In this document: positions 1 through 6,408 of the stretch, one piece after another
Numbering within the stretch: the first letter of the stretch is position 1
Layout of the letters: every line of letters begins with the position of its first letter
Origin: Polycyclovorans sp046565985
Lineage (GTDB): Bacteria > Pseudomonadota > Gammaproteobacteria > Nevskiales > Nevskiaceae
Direction: 5' to 3'
Length of the DNA stretch: 9,004 nt
Assembly: GCA_046565985.1 (NCBI GenBank)
Contig: JBKHXN010000072.1
Coordinates: forward strand, 1 to 9,004
Position numbers and translations under genes: made by a program
The notes under the pieces: generated by a model
What the model saw: the letters and a program-made list of their open reading frames with translations, nothing else
The model's database searches: none
Told to the model about the DNA's origin: nothing

Positions 1-678
1 ACCTCCATGAAGGGCGATTTTCCGGGTGAAGACCTGCCCGGCGTGGTCTCCGCGCTGCCCTTCCTGATCTCCAATATTAACCGCGTCATGAGCATCGAGA
101 AATCCGCGGCGGATTTCATCGACATGGCTGGCCAGCGCGTGGTGGTGCTGGGCGGTGGCGATACCGCGATGGACTGCAACCGGACCTCGGTGCGTCAGCA
201 GGCCGCCAGCGTTACCTGCGTCTATCGCCGTGACGAGGCCAACATGCCCGGTTCCCGCCGCGAAGTCGCCAACGCCAAGGAAGAGGGCGTGAAGTTCCTC
301 TTCAACCGACAGCCGGTGGCCATCGTCGGCGAGGGCAAGGTCGAGGGCGTCAAGGTCGTCGAGACCCGCCTCGGCGCGCCCGACGCCAAGGGCCGCCGTC
401 GTCCCGAGGAAGTCCCGGGCTCCGAGCAGATCATCCCCGCCGACCGTGTGGTGATCGCCTTCGGATTCCGCCCCAGCCCGGCGCCCTGGCTACAGGACTT
501 CGGCGTGAAGACGCATGCCGACGGACGCATCGCCATCACACCCAAGACCAAGTTCCAGACCAGCAATCCCAAGATTTTTGCCGGCGGCGACATGGTGCGC
601 GGCAGCGATCTGGTGGTGACCGCGGTCTTTGAAGGCCGCGAGGCCGCCAAGGGCATCCTCGATCATCTCGGGCTTTAG
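1..678 (+). CDS. gltD: Glutamate synthase (NADPH) small subunit, C-terminal half (5' truncated by window edge)
   Basis: This is the C-terminal 225 codons of the small (beta) subunit of glutamate synthase. That subunit takes electrons from NADPH through FAD and Fe-S centres and passes them to the large subunit GltB, which makes glutamate from glutamine and 2-oxoglutarate in the cytoplasm. The frame is open from base 1, so the first ATG at base 7 is internal. Visible marks are the family string GEDLPGVVSALPFL (from about base 22), the NADPH-binding Rossmann turn GGGDTAMD (151-174), the YRRDE/MPGSRRE region, and the closing FAD-contact motif AGGDMVRGSDLVV (from 580). Full-length GltD is usually about 470 residues, so roughly half lies upstream, and the N-terminal Fe-S cluster region is not visible. 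The gene ends in TAG and runs convergently into pntB. gltB would be expected upstream but cannot be seen. Other members of the family (NADPH-dependent oxidoreductase subunits) are possible, but the match to GltD is strong. Confidence 0.93.
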   Translation, partial: TSMKGDFPGEDLPGVVSALPFLISNINRVMSIEKSAADFIDMAGQRVVVLGGGDTAMDCNRTSVRQQAASVTCVYRRDEANMPGSRREVANAKEEGVKFLFNRQPVAIVGEGKVEGVKVVETRLGAPDAKGRRRPEEVPGSEQIIPADRVVIAFGFRPSPAPWLQDFGVKTHADGRIAITPKTKFQTSNPKIFAGGDMVRGSDLVVTAVFEGREAAKGILDHLGL

Positions 679-691
679 AGCCGCAGCCATG

Positions 692-721
692 AAAAAGCCG
701 CCTTCCACAGGCGGCTTTTTT
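692..721. terminator. Bidirectional intrinsic terminator between gltD and pntB
   Basis: The arms AAAAAGCCGCC (692-702) and GGCGGCTTTTT (710-720) are perfectly complementary over 11 bp around a 7-nt loop, followed by one more T. The A run on one side and the T run on the other give each strand a G+C-rich stem followed by a U tract. The hairpin can therefore end gltD transcripts (stop at 678) and pnt transcripts (pntB stop at 736) arriving from the other side. Confidence 0.9.
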
Positions 722-735
722 GGTACCGCGATGCC

Positions 736-2157
736 TCAGTGTCCGCCGCCCTCCAGCGACTTGACCGCCTGGATCATGGCGACCATCACCTTCTGCGCGT
801 CGCCATAGACCATGTTGGTGTTGTCCTTGAAGAAGAGTTCGTTCTCGACGCCGGAGTAGCCCTTGCCCTGGCCGCGCTTGACCACGTAGACCTGCTTGGC
901 CTGGTCCACGTTGAGGATGGGCATGCCGTAGATGGGGCTGGACTTGTTGGTGCGCGCGGCCGGGTTCACGGTGTCGTTGGCGCCGATGACGATGGCCACA
1001 TCGGCTTCCTTGAACTCGTTGTTGATGTCTTCCATGTCGTAAATGATGTCGTAGGGCACGCCGGCCTCGGCGAGCAGTACGTTCATGTGGCCGGGCATGC
1101 GGCCCGCGACCGGGTGGATGGCGAATTTCACGTCCACATCGTTGGCCTGCAGCAGCTTCACGAACTCATAGAGCTTGTGCTGCGCCTGCGCCACCGCGAG
1201 CCCGTAGCCCGGCGCGATGATGACCTTGGAGGCGTAGCGCATGTTGATGCCGGCATCGCCCGCCTCCACCGGCTTCATGCTGCCCTTGATCTCCCCCTGC
1301 GCTTCGTCGCCGCTGGCGCCGAAGTTGGAGAACAGCACGTTGGACACGCTGCGGTTCATGGCCTTGGCCATCAGCAGGGTCAGCAGGGTACCGGCACTGC
1401 CCACCACCATGCCCGCCACCATCAGCGCGGCGTTGCCGATCACGTAGCCCTCGAAGCCCACGGCGAGACCGGTGAAGGCGTTGAACAGCGAGATCACCAC
1501 CGGCATGTCGGCGCCGCCGATGGGCATGGCCATCATCACGCCATAGACCAGCGCGAGGATGAAGAAGCTGGCGATCAGCAGCATCGGCACGTTGCCGTCC
1601 TGATACACGGTCCAGCCGCCGATGCCGAGGATGGTCAGCAGGATCACGGCGTTGACCGCCTGCAGACCCGGGAAGCGCCAGGTGCCGTTGACGCGCCCGT
1701 CGAGCTTGGCCCAGGCGATCAGCGAGCCCGACAGCGACACCGCGCCGATGATGCCGCCCAGCACCGCCATGACCAGGATCACCAGGCCATGCGCCTTGTG
1801 GCCGAACAGCTCGATGGCGGCGATGGCCGCCGCCGCGCCGCCGCCCATGCCGTTGTAGAGCGCCACCATCTGCGGCATGGCGGTCATCGCTACTTTCTTG
1901 CCGCTCCACCAAGCCCAGCCGAGGCCGATGGCGAGCGCGATCACGGCGAGGACGACGTTGGTACGCAGGAACGGCTCGGCCTTGGGGTTGACGTCGGCGA
2001 TGTAGAGGAAGGCCACGATCACCGCCACCACCATGCCGGCCCCGGCGACGACGATGCCCGAGCGCGCCGTCACCGGCGAGCTCATGCGCTTGAGGCCGTA
2101 GATGAACAGCAGGGTGGCGACGATGAAGGCTGCGTCAATGATGAATTGTGCGTTCAT
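736..2157 (-). CDS. pntB: NAD(P) transhydrogenase subunit beta (membrane domain II plus NADP(H)-binding domain III)
   Basis: PntB is the 473-residue beta subunit of the proton-translocating transhydrogenase, an inner-membrane complex that moves hydride between NADH and NADP+ at the cost of the proton gradient. Residues 1-265 are mostly hydrophobic helices, including the conserved stretch MPIGGADMPVV (211-221). Residues from about 305 form the soluble domain III, with the NADP(H) fingerprint GYGLAVAQ (317-324), HPVAGRMPGH (348-357), GANDTVNPAA (392-401) and KRGQGKGYSG (427-436). In E. coli PntB the proton-channel residue His91 lies in AILHSFVG. The equivalent site here appears to be Asn102 (ALYNGMGG), as in many non-enteric enzymes, where a histidine on the small membrane subunit is thought to take the role. 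The ATG at 2157 has a weak GGA about 8 nt upstream. It is the last gene of the pnt operon, 88 nt after pntAB, with an inverted repeat in the gap. Length and motifs are complete. Confidence 0.96.
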   Translation of the reverse strand: MNAQFIIDAAFIVATLLFIYGLKRMSSPVTARSGIVVAGAGMVVAVIVAFLYIADVNPKAEPFLRTNVVLAVIALAIGLGWAWWSGKKVAMTAMPQMVALYNGMGGGAAAAIAAIELFGHKAHGLVILVMAVLGGIIGAVSLSGSLIAWAKLDGRVNGTWRFPGLQAVNAVILLTILGIGGWTVYQDGNVPMLLIASFFILALVYGVMMAMPIGGADMPVVISLFNAFTGLAVGFEGYVIGNAALMVAGMVVGSAGTLLTLLMAKAMNRSVSNVLFSNFGASGDEAQGEIKGSMKPVEAGDAGINMRYASKVIIAPGYGLAVAQAQHKLYEFVKLLQANDVDVKFAIHPVAGRMPGHMNVLLAEAGVPYDIIYDMEDINNEFKEADVAIVIGANDTVNPAARTNKSSPIYGMPILNVDQAKQVYVVKRGQGKGYSGVENELFFKDNTNMVYGDAQKVMVAMIQAVKSLEGGGH

Positions 2158-2166
2158 GAATAGTTC

Positions 2167-2250
2167 CGGGAGTCGGGAATCGAGAATCGGGAATCGTCAG
2201 AAGCGGGGGTCGGGCCTTTACGATTCCCGATACCCCATTCCCGATTCACG
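2167..2250. repeat. Imperfect inverted repeat (REP-like hairpin) between pntAB and pntB
   Basis: The arms 2167-2197 and 2220-2250 (31 nt each) match as reverse complements at 26 of 31 positions, with a 22-nt loop (2198-2219). The 12 pairs next to the loop are perfect. On the pnt transcript one of the five mismatches becomes a G-U pair. Each arm contains two direct copies of a unit around TCGGGAATCG: exact copies at 2173-2182 and 2187-2196, and an exact reverse complement at 2221-2230 plus a variant near 2238-2247. The outer end of the right arm overlaps the last codon and TGA stop of pntAB (2246-2248). The other end lies 9 nt from the pntB start and reaches its weak ribosome-binding site. No T run follows, so it is not a classical terminator. 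Likely roles are RNA stability or translation control of pntB, or simply a dispersed intergenic repeat. Which of these applies is inference. Confidence 0.85.
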
Positions 2251-2554
2251 ACTTTTTCTTGTCGGACGGCTTGAACATTTCCAGCATGCGCTCGGTGACC
2301 ACGTAGCCGCCGGCCGCGTTGCCCGCGCCCAGCAGTACACCGAAGAAGCCGATGGCCTGTTCGAGCGTCGAACTGGCGTTGAACAGCGCCCACATGGCAC
2401 CGACCACGACGATGCCGTGGATGAAGTTGGAACCCGACATCAGCGGCGTGTGCAGGATCGACGGCACACGGCCGATGATCTCGTAGCCGGTGAAGGCGGC
2501 GAGCATGAAGATGTACAGGGCGACGAAGCCCGTGATGGTGGTGGTGGCGTCCAT
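2246..2554 (-). CDS. pntAB: NAD(P) transhydrogenase small membrane subunit (alpha-2)
   Basis: This 102-residue protein corresponds to the membrane part of the alpha subunit, which in E. coli is fused to the C-terminus of PntA. Predicted helices lie at about residues 7-24, 43-58 and 66-87. The hallmark GRVPSILHTPLMSGSN (28-43) is followed by FIHGIVVVGA. His46 in that segment is the likely counterpart of the channel histidine reported in the Thermus alpha-2 subunit. This fits the absence of the E. coli-type histidine in PntB here. The tail is basic (SDKKKS). The ATG at 2554 has GGAG upstream with about 8 nt spacing, and the gene starts 14 nt after the pntAA stop, so translation may be coupled. 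The last codon and the TGA fall inside the arm of the downstream inverted repeat. Confidence 0.93.
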   Translation of the reverse strand: MDATTTITGFVALYIFMLAAFTGYEIIGRVPSILHTPLMSGSNFIHGIVVVGAMWALFNASSTLEQAIGFFGVLLGAGNAAGGYVVTERMLEMFKPSDKKKS

Positions 2555-2568
2555 GGATGGCTCCGTGA

Positions 2569-3696
2569 TTAGGCGGCTTCAACCGCTTTCTTGGCGGCTT
2601 CGTTGCGGATCTCGCCGGCGTGCGTGAGCACCGCCTTGGCGAGGATTTCGTCGTCCCAGTCGAGGCTGATCTGGCCTTCCTTGAGCATCAGTTCGAGCAG
2701 GTTGTACTGGTTCTTGGCGTACAGCTCGCTGGCGTGCTCGCCGAGCAGGCTGGGCACATTGAGCGGGCCGCAGACCGTCACCTGCCCCACCTGCACGGTT
2801 TCACCGGGCACGGTGTACTCGCAGTTGCCGCCGCCTTCGGCGGCGAGGTCGATGATCACGCTGCCGGCCTTCATGCCGTCCACCTGCGCCTTGCTGATCA
2901 GCTTGGGGCTGGGCCGGCCGGGGATGGCGGCGGTGGTGATGATGATGTCAGCGGCCTGGATGTGCTTGGTGACCACGGCGGCGATCTTGTCCTTCTCCGC
3001 CGCGGTCAGCTCGCGGGCGTAACCGCCTTCACCGCGCGCGTCCACGCCGGTATCCACGAACTTGGCGCCCAGCGACTCGGCCTGTTCCTTGGTCTCGGGC
3101 CGCACGTCGTAGCCCTCGGTCATGGCGCCGAGGCGGCGCGCGGTGGCCAGCGCCTGCAGGCCGGCCACGCCCAGGCCCATCACCAGCGCCTTGGCTGGGC
3201 GGATGGAGCCGACCGCGGTGGTCATCATCGGCAGGATGCGGGCGAGCTGCGTGGCGCCCATCAGCGCCGCGTAGTAACCGGCCAGCGCGGCCTGGCTGGA
3301 CAGCGCGTCCATGGCCTGCGCGCGGGTGATGCGCGGCACCAGCTCCATGGCAAAGCAGGTGATCCTGCGCTCGCGCAGCGCCTTGACCAGCTCGATTTCC
3401 TTGTGCGCGTAGACGAAGGAGATCAGGATCGCGCCTTCCTTCATGGCCCGCACCGCCTCGACGCTGGGCGCCTGCACGGCGAGCACGATATCGGCCTCGC
3501 CCACCAGCCCCTGCGGGTTGGCGACGAAGTGCACGTTCCTGAAAGCGGTGTCCGGCAGCTTCACCGCGGTGCCGGCGCCGGACTGCATCTGGATCTGGAC
3601 GCCCAGCTTGGCCAGCTTGTCGGCCACCGCCGGCACCATGGCCACGCGCTTTTCGTGCGCGCGCGTTTCTTTGAGTACCGCGATCGTGACCGCCAT
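2569..3696 (-). CDS. pntAA: NAD(P) transhydrogenase subunit alpha part 1 (NAD(H)-binding domain I)
   Basis: This 375-residue soluble subunit binds NAD(H) on the cytoplasmic face and docks with PntB domain III for hydride transfer. Residues 1-135 form the alanine dehydrogenase/PNT N-terminal domain (KETRAHEKRVAMVP, residues 9-22). The R-Q-D loop used to hold the nicotinamide is visible as Arg122, Gln127 and Asp130 in PRITRAQAMDALSSQ. The Rossmann domain has GLGVAG (174-179) and the acidic Asp198 in YDVRP, which fits NAD rather than NADP binding. The C-terminal part has TTAAIPGRPSPKLI and the PLNVPSLLGEHAS segment. The length fits split-type PntAA (about 370-385), and the protein ends before any membrane helix, confirming the three-gene form. 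The ATG at 3696 has AGGGA about 9 nt upstream. It is the first gene of the operon. Alanine dehydrogenase is related, but the pntAB-pntB context excludes it. Confidence 0.96.
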   Translation of the reverse strand: MAVTIAVLKETRAHEKRVAMVPAVADKLAKLGVQIQMQSGAGTAVKLPDTAFRNVHFVANPQGLVGEADIVLAVQAPSVEAVRAMKEGAILISFVYAHKEIELVKALRERRITCFAMELVPRITRAQAMDALSSQAALAGYYAALMGATQLARILPMMTTAVGSIRPAKALVMGLGVAGLQALATARRLGAMTEGYDVRPETKEQAESLGAKFVDTGVDARGEGGYARELTAAEKDKIAAVVTKHIQAADIIITTAAIPGRPSPKLISKAQVDGMKAGSVIIDLAAEGGGNCEYTVPGETVQVGQVTVCGPLNVPSLLGEHASELYAKNQYNLLELMLKEGQISLDWDDEILAKAVLTHAGEIRNEAAKKAVEAA

Positions 3697-3730
3697 CGTG
3701 TCTTCCCTATAGCTGTTGTCGGTGTGAATC

Positions 3731-3749
3731 GGCCGCCGCCGGCGGGGCC
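3731..3749. repeat. G+C-rich dyad in the pntAA leader
   Basis: The 10-bp palindrome CCGCCGGCGG (3736-3745) is flanked by GGCC on both sides (3731-3734 and 3746-3749), with one unpaired G at 3735. On the pntAA transcript it would form a short G+C-rich hairpin about 35 nt before the start codon. It could be an operator or leader structure, or an accident of G+C-rich sequence. No known regulator site is recognised. Confidence 0.3.
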
Positions 3750-3768
3750 GGTCATGCTGCGGTGCGCA

Positions 3769-3807
3769 AGTTTAGCGATTCCGGGGCCCGATGCCGAACA
3801 AAATTTT
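3769..3807 (-). promoter_or_regulatory. Candidate promoter for pntAA-AB-B
   Basis: Read on the minus strand, TAAACT (3774-3769) resembles a -10 box. TTCGGC (3798-3793) is a poor -35 box 18 bp upstream of it. The palindrome AAAATTTT (3807-3800) lies directly upstream, where an UP element would sit, and is one of the few A+T-rich spots in the region. This would start transcription near 3762 and give a leader of about 65 nt. It rests on sequence likeness only. Confidence 0.3.
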
Positions 3808-3818
3808 CGCCGCCGGCC

Positions 3819-3837
3819 CATAGCGGCTTTCTATGAT
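3819..3837 (+). promoter_or_regulatory. Candidate -10 box and small dyad upstream of the lipoprotein gene
   Basis: TATGAT (3832-3837) matches the -10 consensus at five of six positions but has no convincing -35 box at 16-18 bp. It overlaps a small dyad, CATAG (3819-3823) and CTATG (3831-3835), with a 7-nt spacer that could be a regulator half-site pair. If it is used, the leader to the chosen start at 3955 would be about 110 nt. The rest of the 258-nt gap (3697-3954) holds nothing else I can name. Confidence 0.25.
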
Positions 3838-3954
3838 GAACGGCGGTTCCCGCCCAGACAATGCATGAACCCGCCGGCCGGAGCTGAACCGGGTGTCATT
3901 GACGTGTCACCGCGGACGTGGAAGATGCGGGGTCCGCCCCACCGGACGCCTCGC

Positions 3955-6396
3955 ATGCGTGCGCTCCTCCTGCCCTGGCTGCTGCTGTCCCTGCTGGTCG
4001 CCTGTAGCGGCGAATCACCCGCCCCCGCGCCCCTGCCCGCGCTGCCGCAGGTCGAGGCCGGCCCCGACCGGATCGCGGACGAAGGTACGCCGATCAGCCT
4101 GCAGGGACAGGCCACGGCGGCGGCGGGGCGTGCCATCGCCTTCGTCGAGTGGCGCCACGACAACCCCGAAGCCGTGCCGGTGACCTTGCCGCCGCAGGTC
4201 AACGAAGACCAGCTGAGCCTGACGCTGCCGCAGGTCGAGGCCGACACGCTGGCCGTGTTCCGTTTTACCGCCACCGACAGCGAAGGCCAGAGCGCCAGCG
4301 ACACCGTAACCGTGTTCATCCGCGACCGCTTCGCCAACCGGCTGCCGCAGGCGCGGGCGGGCGAGGCACAGATCGTCACCGGCAGCCAGGACGTGCAGCT
4401 CGACGGCTGCGCCTCCACGGACCCCGATGGCCAGATCGTGGCCTACGCCTGGCGGCGCGAAGGGGCTGCAACCCTGCTCGGCGAGACCTGCGAACTGGCC
4501 GTGCGCGTGGAGTCCGGACCCGAGGCGCGCGCCGAGACCTTCGTGCTCGACGTGACCGACGACCAGGGCGGGCTGGGCCGCGACCGCGTCAGCATCACCG
4601 TGCTGCCGCCAGAGGCCAACCGCGCGCCGGCGGTGCAGTCCACCCGCGCCACACCGCAGGTGCCGTATCCCGGCGAGGCGGTACAGCTGCAGGTCAGCGC
4701 AGCGGACCCCGACGGGCACCCCCTGCAATACCAGTGGCGCCAGCTCGACGGCCCCTTCGTGGCCCTGCGCGACGCCACCCGCGACCGGGCGCACTTCGTG
4801 GTGCCGGACCTGGCCGGGCCGGCCACCCTGCGTTTCGAGGTCCAGGTGAGCGACGGCGCCGCCGTCTCCGCCGGACAGGTCGAGGTTTACGCCGAGCCGC
4901 GCCCGCCCTCGCGCGACCCGGACCTGTTCGGCTGCCTGGACGATCCGTTCCAGCGCGGCTGCCCGCTGGCGCCGCTGGCGCGCGTGGTGCCGCGCGATCC
5001 GGAGCGGTGCCGGAACGAGCCGTTCCACGCCGACTGCCCGGCGGGCTTCCTCGCCAGCCTGGACCCGGGCATCGCCGTCTGCATGGACAATCCGGCGGCG
5101 CCGGGCTGCGCGGCGCTGCTGGGCACGCTGCTCTCGCCCAGCTACCTGCTGGAAAAACTGCCGCCAACGGATTCAGCCGCGGCCTGCAACCCGGCCTATC
5201 CCGAATTCGTGGATTACCCGCACTACTGGGGCGCGCTGCACGAGCACACCGCCTACTCCGACGGCACCCTGGCCACCACGCCGGAAGATGTCTTTGCCCG
5301 CGTGCGGGCCAAGGGTTTCGACTTTGCCGGCATCAGCGATCACTCGGACAACCTGGCCATCCCGCTGCCGCTGCCGGCGGCGGAATGCCTGTCGCCGCGC
5401 TTCCTCGAATGCATCCTCGCCGATCCGGACAACCCGGAAGAATCCTTCGACAAGTGGGAAGCCACCGCCGATGCGGTGGCAGCCCATACCCGCACCGGCT
5501 TCACGCCGTTCCGCGGCTTCGAGTGGACCTCGGACCGCTTCGGCCACGCCAACGTGTTCTGGTCCGCGCACAATCTCAACGCCAAGGCCGAGCCGGGCTA
5601 TGCCGTGGACATGTCGGTGTTCTGGAACTGGTTCCTGTACCCCGCCGAGCTCGGCGGCGGCGACGACGGCCTGCTGGTCTTCAACCACCCCGGCCGCGAG
5701 GACGCCCTGCACGGCGGCCTGCAGGCCGTGGGCCTGGGCGACCCGGCCTATACCTTCAATGATTTCCGCTACGTGGACGGCGCCAATTACCGCGCCGTGG
5801 GCGTGGAAGTTTTTGGCAAGGGCAGCGAGTACGACACCGGCGGCAAGAAGGGCTCCTGGCTGGGTTACGCGCTGGACCAGGGCTGGTATCTCGCGCCCGC
5901 CGGTTCCGAGGATCACCACGGCACCACCTGGGGTGAGGCCGACCTGCCCAAGACCGTGCTGATCGCCCGCACCCGTCAGGCCGCCGACCTGCAGGAGGCC
6001 ATGCTGGCGCGGCGCATGTACGCGGTACGCCAGCAGCACAACGACCTGAAGCTGGACTTCCACGCCGAGCCGCGTCATCCCATGGGCTCGCGTCTGGTGC
6101 GCGCGCCGGGCAGCGTGGTGCGGCTCGACTATGCGGCGGCGCGCGACTTCGGCGCCACCGAGTTGCCGGACGACACGGTGGTGGAGCTGATGTCCTCGGC
6201 CGCCGACAACGCCGAGAACTACCAGCCGCTGCAACGCGCCACCGGCGCCCGCGGCGCGTTCGAGGTCCCCGTCACCGAGCGCAACGAGTGGTACTTCCTG
6301 CGCGTACGCCGCGCCGACGGGCTGATCCTCGCCGTCTCCGCACCGATCTGGATCCGTCCGGGCAGCGAGCCGCTGCCGCGCTGTGCTGCGCTGTAG
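3955..6396 (+). CDS. Predicted outer-membrane lipoprotein: three PKD/Ig-like domains, CX8C repeats and a DUF3604/CehA-like PHP metallohydrolase
   Basis: The product is 813 residues. It begins with a lipoprotein signal MRALLLPWLLLSLLVAC; the lipobox LVAC puts the lipidated Cys at 17, and the following Ser favours the outer membrane. Three PKD/Ig-like beta-sandwich domains cover about 30-122, 130-218 and 225-315; the second and third show DPDG followed by YAW or YQW. A linker carries CX8C motifs at 327-336, 352-361 and 376-385. From about 420 comes a DUF3604/PHP-type domain with likely metal ligands HEH (429, 431), SDH (462-463), Glu523 (GFEWT), His578 (FNHPGR) and EDHH (652-655). The family includes the ester or carbamate hydrolases CehA and McbA, so hydrolysis of an ester or phosphoester is plausible, but the substrate is unknown. 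Apart from the lipid Cys there are 12 cysteines, an even number that fits periplasmic disulfides. In-frame ATGs at 3865 and 3925 are alternatives: none has a good ribosome-binding site, and 3955 was chosen for the compact signal peptide. The gene is convergent with rubB, 9 nt away. Confidence 0.85.
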   Translation: MRALLLPWLLLSLLVACSGESPAPAPLPALPQVEAGPDRIADEGTPISLQGQATAAAGRAIAFVEWRHDNPEAVPVTLPPQVNEDQLSLTLPQVEADTLAVFRFTATDSEGQSASDTVTVFIRDRFANRLPQARAGEAQIVTGSQDVQLDGCASTDPDGQIVAYAWRREGAATLLGETCELAVRVESGPEARAETFVLDVTDDQGGLGRDRVSITVLPPEANRAPAVQSTRATPQVPYPGEAVQLQVSAADPDGHPLQYQWRQLDGPFVALRDATRDRAHFVVPDLAGPATLRFEVQVSDGAAVSAGQVEVYAEPRPPSRDPDLFGCLDDPFQRGCPLAPLARVVPRDPERCRNEPFHADCPAGFLASLDPGIAVCMDNPAAPGCAALLGTLLSPSYLLEKLPPTDSAAACNPAYPEFVDYPHYWGALHEHTAYSDGTLATTPEDVFARVRAKGFDFAGISDHSDNLAIPLPLPAAECLSPRFLECILADPDNPEESFDKWEATADAVAAHTRTGFTPFRGFEWTSDRFGHANVFWSAHNLNAKAEPGYAVDMSVFWNWFLYPAELGGGDDGLLVFNHPGREDALHGGLQAVGLGDPAYTFNDFRYVDGANYRAVGVEVFGKGSEYDTGGKKGSWLGYALDQGWYLAPAGSEDHHGTTWGEADLPKTVLIARTRQAADLQEAMLARRMYAVRQQHNDLKLDFHAEPRHPMGSRLVRAPGSVVRLDYAAARDFGATELPDDTVVELMSSAADNAENYQPLQRATGARGAFEVPVTERNEWYFLRVRRADGLILAVSAPIWIRPGSEPLPRCAAL
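4040..4243 (+). repeat. 21-bp exact in-frame direct repeat inside the lipoprotein gene
   Basis: Positions 4040-4060 and 4223-4243 are identical over 21 bases and lie 183 nt (61 codons) apart, in the same reading frame. Both copies encode LPQVEA. The first opens the first PKD-like domain; the second lies within that domain. The start and end given here span both copies and the unique DNA between them. Confidence 0.8.
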
Positions 6397-6408
6397 GGTC
6401 AGGCCCTA
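6394..6408. repeat. Palindrome covering both convergent stop codons
   Basis: TAGGG (6394-6398) and CCCTA (6404-6408) form a perfect 5-bp dyad with a 5-nt spacer. Its outer triplets are exactly the TAG stop of the lipoprotein gene on the plus strand and the TAG stop of rubB on the minus strand. The stem is short with no T run, so it is not a convincing terminator. No other terminator is seen between these two genes. Confidence 0.6.

Noticed and set aside
739..2163. A 474-codon open frame on the plus strand lying exactly opposite pntB.
   Set aside because: The translation is rich in His, Asp, Ala and Gly with no domain, as expected for the mirror of a G+C-rich gene. PntB on the other strand is certain.
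2167..2250. The repeated TCGGGAATCG units read as a CRISPR array or a classical terminator.
   Set aside because: The units are too short, are opposed in pairs and lack spacers of constant length. No T run follows the hairpin on either strand.
2154..2582. A 142-codon minus-strand open frame overlapping pntAB in another frame.
   Set aside because: It is His/Arg-rich without any motif and overlaps the well-supported pntAB.
2620..3954. The lipoprotein frame stays open for 445 codons upstream, which would give a 1258-residue protein.
   Set aside because: That stretch is antisense to pntAA and crosses the divergent intergenic region, and a clear lipoprotein signal starts at 3955.
4149..5762. A 537-codon plus-strand open frame inside the lipoprotein gene, in another frame.
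   Set aside because: It is Arg/Ala/Gly-rich with no motif, a typical codon-bias shadow.
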